Position numbers and translations under genes: made by a program
The notes under the pieces: model-generated
The model's database searches: none
What the model saw: only the letters and a program-made list of their open reading frames with translations
Told to the model about the DNA's origin: nothing
DNA from: Candidatus Neomarinimicrobiota bacterium
GTDB lineage: Bacteria; Fidelibacterota; Marinisomatia; Marinisomatales; TCS55
Direction: 5' to 3'
Length of the DNA: 64,000 nt
Assembly (NCBI GenBank): GCA_018651745.1
Contig: JABIDL010000040.1
Span: 25,848-89,847 of the forward strand
In this document: piece by piece, positions 1-8,376 of the stretch
How the letters are laid out: the number at the start of each line of letters is the position of its first letter
Position numbering within the stretch: the stretch's first letter is position 1

Positions 1-1553
1 ATAGTCAGAATTTCCCAGACCATTTCGTCTGCTTTCAGCTTTTTCCCGAGAGAATCCTGAAGCGCACCTATAGAATCCAATACGCCGGCAATATCAACTG
101 ATTCGGTTCGCATTGCTTCCAATTTATCAAGTTTTTGCTCAAGGGTTGTTCTGTTAGCCGATTGAAAAAACGCGGTAGTCCAATCTTCGCCGAGACGTTC
201 CCTTAGAATCCGAAATAAAGCAATATCCGCCTGATCATCCTGTACAATAAGGTGTCCCCACGCCAGCACGTTTTTGACAATAGGAACGTCAAAGAATTTT
301 TCAATGTGAATGTCCACGGGAATGGCGGATTTCTGCATTGCGTCGGCTGCCGAAATTACATTTCCCCAACCACGGCAAATAACTGCGATATCCCCATAAA
401 GTGCCATACCGTTATTAATGAGCGAATGAATCAGCTCGGGTAATCGTTCGAGTGTTTCCTTTTTATTTGCTTGAATCCAAAGCGGTTTCGGTCCGGATTT
501 AGGATCGTCGGGAAGACATTTTAACAATTTGGGTGTTCTGTCAGGATTTTGGCTGATGGTTGCATTGGCAAGATCGAGAATTTCTTGGGTGGACCGGCGA
601 TTTTCCACGAGTGGGATTTCGGCATAATTTGAATGAGACTCGTAGCGATTTCTAAAATCTGCGATATTATAATAATTCGCCCCGCGGAATGAGTAGATGC
701 ATTGATCTTCATCGCCGACAACCGTAATGCTGGGATCTTTTTCAGCGATGAGATTTACAATTTTATTCAGGGCATAATTGTTGTCTTGATATTCGTCAAT
801 AAAAATGTGCCGAAATTCTTCCCGGACTTGTGTAAGAATAGCTTCATCATTTTTTAGAACTTCATAACAACCGAGGATCATATCGCCAAAATCCAGCGCA
901 TTTTGATCTGCTTTTGCTTTTTGGAAAAATGCGTACGCATTCACCAAATCCTGAAGCTGAAATGTAGCATCTTCAAATCGCGTGGCATCAGGATGAATGC
1001 CCGGAAAATTTTCTTCAAACCATGCTGGCGAATTTTCCATATTTTGCAATTTAGATTTCAATTCAGCAGGTGAAAGCAGTTCATCGCTAAGGCGCCCGAA
1101 AAAAGGAATAAAGGATTCACGAATAGCTTTCACAGGATTTTCGGAAAAAACACGAGACGTGATAAAATCCATATCATCAAAATGATTGATGAGAAAATAA
1201 AGTATATCGCTTTCCTGCCAGAGCACATCATCCATTCTGTTTTCCGGACCAAAGCGTCGCATGATGGAATGACAAAAACTGTGAAAGGTGCCAACAAAAA
1301 TAGCATCCGATTCATCACCGAGAATTTCACGAATGGTGTGTTTGGCTTCTGCAGTCGCCTTTTCGGTAAAGGTTAGCAAAAGCACATGATTTGCTTCTAT
1401 TGATTTGGATACAACAAGGTGGCGAATTCGATGCAGAAGTGTGGATGTTTTTCCCGTTCCGGCGCCTGCGAGAATCATCAGCGGTGCAGGCGGATGGGTG
1501 ATGGCCTTGTTCTGTCCGGCGGTTGCAATAAAGGATTCGAATTGGTAAATCAT
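1..1553 (-). CDS. UvrD/PcrA-family ATP-dependent DNA helicase (3' end cut by window edge)
   Basis: Superfamily 1A 3'-5' helicase, expected to unwind DNA in repair and replication restart. I translated the minus strand from ATG at 1553-1551; the frame stays open to base 1, giving 517 residues without a stop. Visible motifs are Walker A GAGTGKTS (residues 30-37), motif Ia-like LLTFTEKAT, Walker B DEYQD (253-257; UvrD and PcrA have DExQD), and motif III GDEDQ near 280 followed by SFRGA. The C-terminal third, with motifs V and VI, lies outside the window. It is divergent from the sigma-factor operon with 207 bases between. The family call is firm; which paralogue (UvrD, PcrA or a UvrD-like protein) cannot be settled from this part. 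Confidence 0.93.
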   Translation of the reverse strand, partial: MIYQFESFIATAGQNKAITHPPAPLMILAGAGTGKTSTLLHRIRHLVVSKSIEANHVLLLTFTEKATAEAKHTIREILGDESDAIFVGTFHSFCHSIMRRFGPENRMDDVLWQESDILYFLINHFDDMDFITSRVFSENPVKAIRESFIPFFGRLSDELLSPAELKSKLQNMENSPAWFEENFPGIHPDATRFEDATFQLQDLVNAYAFFQKAKADQNALDFGDMILGCYEVLKNDEAILTQVREEFRHIFIDEYQDNNYALNKIVNLIAEKDPSITVVGDEDQCIYSFRGANYYNIADFRNRYESHSNYAEIPLVENRRSTQEILDLANATISQNPDRTPKLLKCLPDDPKSGPKPLWIQANKKETLERLPELIHSLINNGMALYGDIAVICRGWGNVISAADAMQKSAIPVDIHIEKFFDVPIVKNVLAWGHLIVQDDQADIALFRILRERLGEDWTTAFFQSANRTTLEQKLDKLEAMRTESVDIAGVLDSIGALQDSLGKKLKADEMVWEILT

Positions 1554-1581
1554 AAAAGAAGTTAAGGAATGAATTAACTTT

Positions 1582-1602
1582 GCGGAAGTTTAGAACTTCC
1601 GC
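1582..1602. repeat. Perfect 9-bp inverted repeat in divergent intergenic region
   Basis: GCGGAAGTT, a 3-base spacer TAG, then AACTTCCGC. It lies 29 bases upstream of the helicase start and before the promoter motifs of the sigma operon. There is no T-run, so it is unlikely to be a classical terminator. It could be an operator, an RNA hairpin or a small dispersed palindrome. Confidence 0.6.
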
Positions 1603-1618
1603 GAATTTGAAGATAGAT

Positions 1619-1647
1619 TTAACTTTTCTACAAAGCTCAACGTCTAA
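1619..1647 (+). promoter_or_regulatory. Candidate ECF (sigma-E-like) promoter, distal copy
   Basis: TTAACTT (1619-1625), a 16-base spacer and GTCTAA (1642-1647). The known E. coli sigma-E consensus is GGAACTT, about 15-16 bases, then GTC-A-A, so the -10 and the AACTT part of the -35 match. A second copy of the same arrangement lies 100 bases downstream, directly before the sigma gene. Assignment to the sigma factor encoded next door is inference. Confidence 0.5.
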
Positions 1648-1718
1648 ATTCGCAAAATGTTAGAAAAACAAAAATCCGATAACAACTTTAAAGGCTGTAT
1701 TATTTCTGTGAAAACAGT

Positions 1719-1746
1719 TTAACCTTTTGCAAACTCCAAGGTCTAA
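1719..1746 (+). promoter_or_regulatory. Candidate autoregulated ECF promoter, proximal copy
   Basis: TTAACCT (1719-1725), a 15-base spacer and GTCTAA (1741-1746), ending 14 bases before the sigma-factor ATG at 1761. The expected start of transcription, about 7 bases after the -10, falls near 1753, so the message would be almost leaderless. About 40 bases here resemble the distal copy at 1619 (shared blocks TTAAC, TCTAAAT, GCAA), which looks like a duplicated promoter. Confidence 0.55.
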
Positions 1747-1760
1747 ATCGGCAACCATGA

Positions 1761-2294
1761 ATGAAAACAGACAAAACCGATATCGAACTAATTCAAGAAT
1801 TCCAAGATGGGAACGAGGAATCGTTTAATGCACTTGTTGAAAGACACCTATCAAATACTTACGGATTTTTCGTTAAAATCTGTCAAAACGAAATGGATGC
1901 AGAAGATCTTGCACAGGATGTTTTCCTCAAAATGCACCGCGCACTCAAAAAGTTCCGGTTTGAGTCAGCTTTTACAACCTATCTCTTTCGTGCAAATAGA
2001 AACATGGCCAATTCCTACATCAGGAATAAATGGTGGCGCGGGCTTCTTAATCTTGAGGACACACCGGAAAAGGGCGAATGGGACACATCGCACGAAACGG
2101 ACTGGCGAAAACAAGAACTTTGGAATGCAGTTGCAAAACTTCCTAAACTTCAGCGGAATGTGGTTATGATGCGGATTGCTCAAGAATTGCCATTCAAAGA
2201 AATTTCCGCTATCTTGAATACAACAGAAAGTTCGGCGAAAACCAGCTATCATTATGCGGTAAAAACATTAAAAATTTGGTTAGAAAATGAATGA
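1761..2294 (+). CDS. ECF-type RNA polymerase sigma factor (sigma-70 family)
   Basis: A 177-residue sigma factor with only regions 2 and 4, the usual size and layout of the RpoE/ECF group. Region 2 covers roughly residues 24-85, with the core-binding stretch DAEDLAQDVFLKM and the -10 recognition part ending near RNKWW. Region 4 covers about 122-172 and carries the helix-turn-helix LPFKEISAILNTTESSAKT. The start at 1761 leaves a short N-terminus, typical for the family; another ATG at 1757 is out of frame. The stop overlaps the next gene, a small membrane protein that is probably its anti-sigma factor. Two sigma-E-like promoter motifs lie upstream, suggesting autoregulation. Confidence 0.95.
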   Translation: MKTDKTDIELIQEFQDGNEESFNALVERHLSNTYGFFVKICQNEMDAEDLAQDVFLKMHRALKKFRFESAFTTYLFRANRNMANSYIRNKWWRGLLNLEDTPEKGEWDTSHETDWRKQELWNAVAKLPKLQRNVVMMRIAQELPFKEISAILNTTESSAKTSYHYAVKTLKIWLENE

Positions 2295-2661
2295 TTTTGA
2301 AACAAAACTGAAACAGGCCATGCAGACAGAAAACTCTGTTCCCGATGCAGATGCGTTTATCAGTGATTTGCATTCAGAACGGAAAAATCGACAGTCTGCC
2401 CGAAGGCAGTTTTATAACGGAATTGTCGCCGGGATGCTCATCCTATCATTTGGTTTGTTCACAGTTTCTCAACTTGGAACCAATCCGGCAGAATTAATTG
2501 TGTATGACTCCTTTGAAATCATGAGCGAAGAGGATCGGATCGAAGAAGAATTTCTTAGAGAAATGGCAGTGTATTATTTAGAAGAATCAGATGATATTTG
2601 GGATACTTATGCCTTATTAAATGATTCAGAATTATTTAACGAAAAATGGGAGAATCAATAA
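2287..2661 (+). CDS. Putative membrane-bound anti-sigma factor (hypothetical)
   Basis: A 124-residue protein whose start overlaps the end of the sigma gene by 8 bases, so the two are probably translated together. It has a charged N-terminal segment of about 42 residues, one hydrophobic membrane segment (about 43-62, YNGIVAGMLILSFGLF), and an acidic C-terminal part of about 60 residues that would sit in the periplasm. No zinc-binding anti-sigma motif (HxxxCxxC) is visible, so the anti-sigma role rests only on position, size and topology. It ends in TAATG, where the next gene begins. Confidence 0.65.
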   Translation: MNDFETKLKQAMQTENSVPDADAFISDLHSERKNRQSARRQFYNGIVAGMLILSFGLFTVSQLGTNPAELIVYDSFEIMSEEDRIEEEFLREMAVYYLEESDDIWDTYALLNDSELFNEKWENQ

Positions 2662-3158
2662 TGAAGATAATGAAACTATTGGTATTGTCCTTATGTGTAG
2701 TGTCATTAGGAATTGCACAAGATGATCACCAATCAAAAAAACAAGAAAAAATGGAAATGATGGCCGTATGGAAGTTAACAGACCATTTGGATTTAACTAG
2801 CAAACAGGCAGAAACATTTTTTCCTCGGTTCAACGAACAAGATGCGACGAAAAAGAACATTCGCGAACAACAGGTAGCGATTTATAAACAGCTGAAAGAA
2901 AAAGATAAAATATCACAGTCAGATGTTGATGCCGCTATGAAACAATTGGTTGGGCTTGAAAAACAGATGTTAGAAGCAAGACAATCTTTTGTTAAAGGAA
3001 TGAAAGATATTCTTTCCCCCGAGCAGCAACTCAAGCTTCTCACATTTCGGGGCGAGTTTATGAAAGAAATGAAAGGTCACTTGAAAGATCAAAAAGGTCG
3101 CGGAAAGAAACGTGGAATGAAACGCGGAATGAATCAAGGACGTGACAGAAGATATTAA
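2661..3158 (+). CDS. Spy/CpxP-like periplasmic stress protein
   Basis: About 165 residues with an N-terminal signal peptide (MKIMKLLVLSLCVV, cleaved after about GIAQ). The mature part is mostly helical and charged: EKMEMMAVWKLTDHLDLT, then long Glu/Lys/Gln helices, a motif LSPEQQLKLLTF like the LTxxQ box of Spy/CpxP and zinc-resistance proteins, and a very basic tail rich in Lys, Arg, Gly and Met. I chose ATG 2661 rather than 2646 because it follows GGGAG at 2648-2652 with good spacing and starts the signal peptide exactly. Its place behind a sigma/anti-sigma pair suggests an envelope chaperone or sensor made under stress. Confidence 0.7.
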   Translation: MKIMKLLVLSLCVVSLGIAQDDHQSKKQEKMEMMAVWKLTDHLDLTSKQAETFFPRFNEQDATKKNIREQQVAIYKQLKEKDKISQSDVDAAMKQLVGLEKQMLEARQSFVKGMKDILSPEQQLKLLTFRGEFMKEMKGHLKDQKGRGKKRGMKRGMNQGRDRRY

Positions 3159-3177
3159 TCACAATAAGGAGTCAAAA

Positions 3178-4215
3178 ATGAAACGGTTTACAATTACACT
3201 TTTAAGTTTGGGCATGTTCATCGTAGGGTGTGACCAATTTGGAAACAATGAAACTGGTTCTTCCACTGAGGAGGAATTGCTTGCCTTAATCAATGCTGAC
3301 GAAGCGTTTACGTTTGATGGTCTTGATGACGAAGGCGATGAAGAAGGTGATTATACGGAAGGAATTGAAGTAGATGCTGGCTTTCGCATGATGGGCGATA
3401 CCCTTTTACCGGGTGATAATGTTAAGCTTCGTTTTGGGAGAAAGATTGATAGGGAAGCAAGTACACGGGATGTGACTTTTGAAGTTAATGGCGACACTGC
3501 TGTTGGAACCGTCGCGTTGTCACTTGTTGGAACCTTTTATGTCAAATCCATTGAATGGGGTGAAGACAGCACGACATCTTCCGGATATTCCATTACAAAT
3601 ATTGACACCTTCAGCAAGGATTTTACAAGTGAGTTCAATCGTAAAGTTCGCTTTATCCAAGTTGCTGATGCCAATAATCCCGATGGTTACCACTGGAAAA
3701 TTGATGCACTCACGATGGGAATGGGAAGCAGCGGAACCAAACTAAGTATCACCAATATCGCATTTTACAACAATGCAGATTCCACCGGTGAAGCTGTTTT
3801 ATCTTATGCAGCTGATACTGCTGGCGATATTTATTTTAGTAGGGATTCTCTTCCATCGTTTACCTACAATTGGGGGTCTCAAACGACCTACCGAGTAGAG
3901 GTCACCGTATCGAATGCGGATCCAATTCTAATCTTAAACGATCAGGATAGCGGAGAAAAGGTTTCAATGCATTATGGTGTTTCACGCCGGTTTAAAGCTC
4001 GACGAGGAATGAGCGACGCTGGAACATTCGGCGATGTAACAGCAAGTGACAATGTGTTTACACGCTTATGGAGACCTCATCGGATACGATTTGGTTCACA
4101 TTCCATGATTGCGAGAATGTTTTTTAGCGCTGTTGACAACAATACATTGTTTGTGAGCGATGGTGGCTATAATACATCAATTTGGACGTTTCCTTATCAA
4201 GTAACATCCAACTGA
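3178..4215 (+). CDS. Lipoprotein of unknown function
   Basis: 345 residues. The chosen ATG at 3178 has a strong ribosome site AAGGAG (3166-3171) and begins a lipoprotein signal, MKRFTITLLSLGMFIVGC, with Cys at position 18 as the lipidation site. After an acidic stretch (DGLDDEGDEEGDY) the mature protein is beta-rich, with many Ser, Thr, Asp and Gly. I recognise no family. It is the last gene of the sigma-factor operon and is followed by a clear terminator, so a link to envelope stress is plausible but unproven. Confidence 0.8.
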   Translation: MKRFTITLLSLGMFIVGCDQFGNNETGSSTEEELLALINADEAFTFDGLDDEGDEEGDYTEGIEVDAGFRMMGDTLLPGDNVKLRFGRKIDREASTRDVTFEVNGDTAVGTVALSLVGTFYVKSIEWGEDSTTSSGYSITNIDTFSKDFTSEFNRKVRFIQVADANNPDGYHWKIDALTMGMGSSGTKLSITNIAFYNNADSTGEAVLSYAADTAGDIYFSRDSLPSFTYNWGSQTTYRVEVTVSNADPILILNDQDSGEKVSMHYGVSRRFKARRGMSDAGTFGDVTASDNVFTRLWRPHRIRFGSHSMIARMFFSAVDNNTLFVSDGGYNTSIWTFPYQVTSN

Positions 4216-4235
4216 TTTCTAACTTAAGGTTTGTT

Positions 4236-4273
4236 AAAATGCCGGGTGGATTAATTCATCCGGCATTTTTTTT
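4236..4273 (+). terminator. Rho-independent terminator after the sigma operon
   Basis: AAAATGCCGG pairs with CCGGCATTTT around an imperfect inner stem and is followed by a run of T. It ends the sigma/anti-sigma/Spy-like/lipoprotein transcript. Confidence 0.85.
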
Positions 4274-4333
4274 ATTTCCTCGTTTTATTATATAGGTTGA
4301 ACTCTCTAATTTCTAGCCTTGTATATAGTAAAA

Positions 4334-5404
4334 ATGCCGATAAAACCTGCCAAATTATTTATCCCCGGTCCTGTAGATGTTGCGCCGGAAATCCTTGAAG
4401 CAATGACCCAGCCGATGATGGGTCATCGTGCACCTGAATTTTCTGTTTTATATAAAGATGTAACAGACGGAATCCGTCGGCTCATGAAAACTGATAATTC
4501 AGTTTATCTTAGTACCAGTTCCGCCACCGGATTGTGGGAAGCAACCGTGAGAAATGTTGCACCAAAGCGGACACTCTGCTGTGTAAACGGCGCCTTTTCT
4601 TCCCGTTGGCATAAAACTGTGATAGATAATGGATTTGAAGCAGACGTCCTTGAAGTGGAATGGGGAAAAGCTATTACAGCAGATTTGGTTTCCGAAGCAA
4701 TCAAAAAAAACACATACGATCTCATTACCTTCGTTCATAATGAAACATCCACCGGAGTGGCAAGCCCATTAAAAGAAGTGGGCGAGGTGCTAAAAAAATA
4801 TCCCGAAACAGTATTTGCAGTAGATGCAGTCAGCTCCATGATGGGTATGGAAATTAGTATTGAAGATTGGGGAATAGACATTTGTCTTGCTTCTGTTCAA
4901 AAATGCTGGGCGCTTCCTCCAGGGTTTTCGATTTGCATAGTATCCAAAAAAGTTTTGAATAAATCGGCTGAAACAAAAAATAAGGGTTATTATTTTGATT
5001 TTATGGAATGGGAAAAATCTAATTTGAAAAACCAAACCGTTGTTACACCATCCATAGCTCATATGTATGGATTGCAGGCACAAATCAAACGTATTGAAAC
5101 CGAGGGGCTTGAAACTAGAATTGATCGATATGCTTCTCTTGCAGAAATGACACGAAATTGGGTTGAAGAAAAAGGTCAATCAATGTTCAGCGAAAAGGGA
5201 TATTATTCTGATACAGTTTCGTGCATGATAAATAATCAAGGTTGGGATTTAACAAAATTGTCTGACGATTTATTCGATCGGGGTTTCCGTTTTTCAAATG
5301 GATATGGAAAACTCAAAGGTACAGCATTCCGTATTCCACATATGGGTGAAACAAATTCAGAAACTTTGTCAAATTATCTGTATGAAATCGATTTATTGAC
5401 CTAA
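4334..5404 (+). CDS. Class V aminotransferase (alanine/serine-glyoxylate or phosphoserine type)
   Basis: A 356-residue PLP-dependent enzyme of fold type I. The start KLFIPGPVDVAPEILEAM and the early MGHRAPEF are typical of alanine-glyoxylate/serine-pyruvate aminotransferases. The substrate pocket follows at SSATGLWEA, the PLP-ring aspartate in VFAVDAVSSMMG, and the Schiff-base lysine in SVQKCWALPPG (Lys190). I prefer ATG 4334 to the upstream TTG 4319 because homologues begin right before the GPV motif. No ribosome site is obvious. Relatives act in serine-glyoxylate interconversion or as alternative phosphoserine aminotransferases; the exact substrate cannot be read from the sequence. It stands alone between a terminator and the transhydrogenase operon. 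Confidence 0.88.
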   Translation: MPIKPAKLFIPGPVDVAPEILEAMTQPMMGHRAPEFSVLYKDVTDGIRRLMKTDNSVYLSTSSATGLWEATVRNVAPKRTLCCVNGAFSSRWHKTVIDNGFEADVLEVEWGKAITADLVSEAIKKNTYDLITFVHNETSTGVASPLKEVGEVLKKYPETVFAVDAVSSMMGMEISIEDWGIDICLASVQKCWALPPGFSICIVSKKVLNKSAETKNKGYYFDFMEWEKSNLKNQTVVTPSIAHMYGLQAQIKRIETEGLETRIDRYASLAEMTRNWVEEKGQSMFSEKGYYSDTVSCMINNQGWDLTKLSDDLFDRGFRFSNGYGKLKGTAFRIPHMGETNSETLSNYLYEIDLLT

Positions 5405-5447
5405 ATTATCACTCTCAATAAACACATTTAGACACCCATATCTTAAT

Positions 5448-6611
5448 ATGATTACCATATCTGTCCTCAAAGAAACAGCTGAACACGAAAATAGGGTCGC
5501 CCTAGTTCCAGAAAGTGTTGCGCGTCTTATTAAAAATGATTTTCGAATTCTTGTGCAAGATGGCGCAGGATTAACAGCGGGGTTTCGCACCAGCGAATAT
5601 GAGAAGGCAGGTGCAGAAATTGTAACCGATTACGATACATTGCTTAGCGAAGGACAGGTGTTTTTAAAGGTGCAATGTGTTTGTCTTCAAGATGGAATGA
5701 TGAAAATTGTGGACCCTTTTCATGAGAATTCTGTTATAATAGGTTTTTTCAATCCATTTAAAAATATCCAAAATGTAGATGAGCTTGCCAAAAAAATGGT
5801 AACGACTTTTTCAATGGAACTTGTACCTAGAATTTCCCGTGCACAAAAAATGGATGCTCTTAGTGCGATGAGTTCAGCTGCCGGTTACAAAGCGGTGGTA
5901 CTCGCGGCAAGTTCACTCAATAAGTTTTTTCCAATGATGATGACAGCCGCAGGAACTATTTCACCAGCCAAAGTATTGGTCATCGGCGCCGGTGTAGCCG
6001 GGTTGCAAGCGATTGCTACTGCAAAAAGACTTGGCGCAAAAGTAAAAGCATTTGATACGCGCCCTATTGTTCAGGAACAGGTGGAAAGTCTTGGCGCGGA
6101 ATTTGTGTCTTTAGATGCATCAGAAGAAGCTGAAACAGCAGGTGGATATGCAGAAGAATTATCCGATGATTATTATCGCCATGAACAAATCGTGATTGGC
6201 GAGCAGATTTCTGATACGGATGTTGTTATTACGACTGCACAAATTTTTGGGAAACGTGCACCGTTACTTATTACAGAAGAAATGGTGAAATCTATGCGGT
6301 ATGGTTCTGCCATTGTGGATTTGGCAGCAGAGCAAGGCGGGAATTGCGAATTGACCATCGCCGGAAAATCAGTAGAACGATATGGTGTCACAATCCATGG
6401 AAGTACAGATTTGCCCGGCACCCTTTCGTATCATAGTAGCGAAATGTTTAGCAGAAATGTAACCGCCCTTTTGATGGAAATGGTTAAGGATGGAGAAGTG
6501 AATATAGATTTGGAAGATGAGGTTATAGCAGGAACTATTTTGACACAAAATGGAAAAATTCTCAACGAACATGTAATTAATTTATTGCAACGTGCAGAGG
6601 AAAATAAATGA
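5448..6611 (+). CDS. pntAA: NAD(P) transhydrogenase subunit alpha part 1 (NAD-binding domain I)
   Basis: 387 residues, the soluble domain I that binds NAD(H) in proton-translocating transhydrogenase. It starts with ISVLKETAEHENRVALVPE, the signature shared with alanine dehydrogenase, and carries the Rossmann motif VLVIGAGVAGLQAIATAKRLG. Later stretches (ALLITEEMVKSMRYGSAIVDLAAEQGGN, given here only as the region around residues 275-302) match the known family. Domain I is a separate polypeptide here, as in Rhodospirillum rubrum, whereas E. coli fuses it to the first membrane part. It overlaps the next gene by 4 bases (ATGA), forming pntAA-pntAB-pntB, which uses the proton gradient to make NADPH. 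Confidence 0.96.
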   Translation: MITISVLKETAEHENRVALVPESVARLIKNDFRILVQDGAGLTAGFRTSEYEKAGAEIVTDYDTLLSEGQVFLKVQCVCLQDGMMKIVDPFHENSVIIGFFNPFKNIQNVDELAKKMVTTFSMELVPRISRAQKMDALSAMSSAAGYKAVVLAASSLNKFFPMMMTAAGTISPAKVLVIGAGVAGLQAIATAKRLGAKVKAFDTRPIVQEQVESLGAEFVSLDASEEAETAGGYAEELSDDYYRHEQIVIGEQISDTDVVITTAQIFGKRAPLLITEEMVKSMRYGSAIVDLAAEQGGNCELTIAGKSVERYGVTIHGSTDLPGTLSYHSSEMFSRNVTALLMEMVKDGEVNIDLEDEVIAGTILTQNGKILNEHVINLLQRAEENK

Positions 6612-6886
6612 GCGGCCAACTTTTAGTAGAAATTTATGTATTAGTTCTGGCAGTATTTGTCGGCTTTGAGGTTATTGCTAAAGTGCCACCAACTCTGCAC
6701 ACTCCTTTAATGTCCGGCTCAAATGCCATATCTGGAATTACCATTGTCGGTGCTCTGATTGCCGCCGGTTCTGGAGGATCTCAAATCACGACTGTTCTGG
6801 GTACTATCGCAATTATATGTGCTACAATTAATGTTGTAGGCGGATTTATGGTAACCCAAAGAATGTTGAAAATGTTTAAACGATAA
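6608..6886 (+). CDS. pntAB: NAD(P) transhydrogenase subunit alpha part 2 (membrane)
   Basis: A 92-residue membrane protein with three hydrophobic segments, corresponding to the first half of domain II. Family landmarks are EVIAKVPPTLHTPLMSG near residues 22-38, then NAISGI and VVGGFMVTQRMLKMF at the end. It is the middle gene of the three-subunit form, overlapping pntAA by 4 bases and lying one base before the pntB start, and pairs with PntB to form the proton channel in the inner membrane. Confidence 0.96.
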   Translation: MSGQLLVEIYVLVLAVFVGFEVIAKVPPTLHTPLMSGSNAISGITIVGALIAAGSGGSQITTVLGTIAIICATINVVGGFMVTQRMLKMFKR

Positions 6887-6887
6887 G

Positions 6888-8261
6888 ATGCTTGAATCCG
6901 TCATTATACCCTTAATTTATCTGGCATCCGCTGTGTCCTTTATACTTGGACTTAAGCAACTTTCACATCCACGCACAGCACCCAAAGGAAACTCAACTGC
7001 AGCCGTTGGGATGTTGCTTGCAATTATCGGAACGTTGTTCAAAACAGAAGTAATAGATTTTCAATTCATCATTATTGGGCTTGTGGTTGGATCCGCCATT
7101 GGTGTTTTTGCGGCAAAACGTGTGGAAATGACATCAATGCCTCAGCTCGTTGCATTGTTTAACGGCTTTGGCGGATTATCTTCATTGCTTGTGGCAACTT
7201 CGGAAGTGTATTCAGGGAATCAACTTGGGACGTTTACCTTATCAACTGTTTCCCTTAGTATTTTAATTGGATCCATAACATTTTCCGGGAGTTTGGTTGC
7301 TTTTGCTAAACTCCAGGGAATAATGCGAGGTATGCCGCTCGTCTTTAAGGGTGCTCGAATTTTTAACGGATTATTAATTCTTTTGGTGATTTTACTGACT
7401 GTTTATACTGTTATGAATCCAAGTGAGTTGTTTACGTATATCTTATGGATTATTGCTTTATCACTGATATCGGGATATTATTTTGTGGTACCAATTGGTG
7501 GAGCGGATATGCCTGTAGTAATCTCACTACTCAATTCATTCTCCGGGATTGCTGCAGCTTCCACTGGGTTTGTAATTGCGAATGATGCACTAATAATCAG
7601 CGGAGCCTTGGTTGGGGCAAGTGGAATTATATTGACAAACATAATGTGTAAAGGTATGAACCGAACACTTTGGAATGTGCTTTTTATAGGAATTGAAAGT
7701 TCATCCGCTTCTGAAGTGGCAACTGGTCCACAAAAATCTGCAAAATCTTATGAACCGGAAGATACTGTTGTGATCTTTGAAAATGCAAAGCAAGTGGTGA
7801 TTGTGCCGGGATACGGGATGGCGGTCGCGCAAGCCCAGCATGTTGTGCACGAATTCCAGAAAACTCTAGAAGCGAAAGGTGTTACCGTAAAATACGCAGT
7901 TCACCCTGTAGCCGGACGAATGCCGGGGCATATGAATGTATTGTTAGCAGAAGCGAACGTGTCCTATGACAATCTCTACGACCTTGATGCAATTAACCCA
8001 GAATTTGAAGAAACAGATATTGCTCTTGTCATCGGCGCAAACGATGTTGTAAACCCTGCCGCACGGCACGATACTGCCAGCCCGATTTTTGGTATGCCTA
8101 TTTTGGATGTGGATAAGGCGCAAACAGTTTTCGTTTTAAAACGTAGTATGAACCCGGGATACGCCGGAATCGAGAATGAACTATTTTTTAACGACAATAC
8201 CATTATGATTTTTGGTGATGCCAAAGAGACAGTTGGTCGCTTGACTGCAGAACTCCGTTAA
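6888..8261 (+). CDS. pntB: NAD(P) transhydrogenase subunit beta
   Basis: 457 residues: about nine membrane helices (domain II, residues 1-265) followed by the soluble NADP(H)-binding domain III. Domain III shows VVIVPGYGMAVAQAQH, HPVAGRMPGHMNVLLAEA, and IGANDVVNPAA followed by the SPIFGMPILDV stretch, all typical. The full domain set with no gaps suggests an active enzyme. A strong terminator follows at 8286, closing the operon. Confidence 0.97.
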   Translation: MLESVIIPLIYLASAVSFILGLKQLSHPRTAPKGNSTAAVGMLLAIIGTLFKTEVIDFQFIIIGLVVGSAIGVFAAKRVEMTSMPQLVALFNGFGGLSSLLVATSEVYSGNQLGTFTLSTVSLSILIGSITFSGSLVAFAKLQGIMRGMPLVFKGARIFNGLLILLVILLTVYTVMNPSELFTYILWIIALSLISGYYFVVPIGGADMPVVISLLNSFSGIAAASTGFVIANDALIISGALVGASGIILTNIMCKGMNRTLWNVLFIGIESSSASEVATGPQKSAKSYEPEDTVVIFENAKQVVIVPGYGMAVAQAQHVVHEFQKTLEAKGVTVKYAVHPVAGRMPGHMNVLLAEANVSYDNLYDLDAINPEFEETDIALVIGANDVVNPAARHDTASPIFGMPILDVDKAQTVFVLKRSMNPGYAGIENELFFNDNTIMIFGDAKETVGRLTAELR

Positions 8262-8285
8262 CGAAAAAAGAATTCCAAAATTTTT

Positions 8286-8316
8286 AAAAGCCTCCGCAAT
8301 ACGGGGGCTTTTTTAT
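8286..8316 (+). terminator. Rho-independent terminator after pntB
   Basis: AAAAGCCTCCG, a 5-base loop, CGGGGGCTTTT with one wobble pair, then a T-run. It lies 25 bases after the pntB stop. Confidence 0.88.
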
Positions 8317-8376
8317 TTTAAATATGATGGAGTCTTTTGGTCGAATTTTTACTGTGAATTAGGTAGTTTTAGGTTC

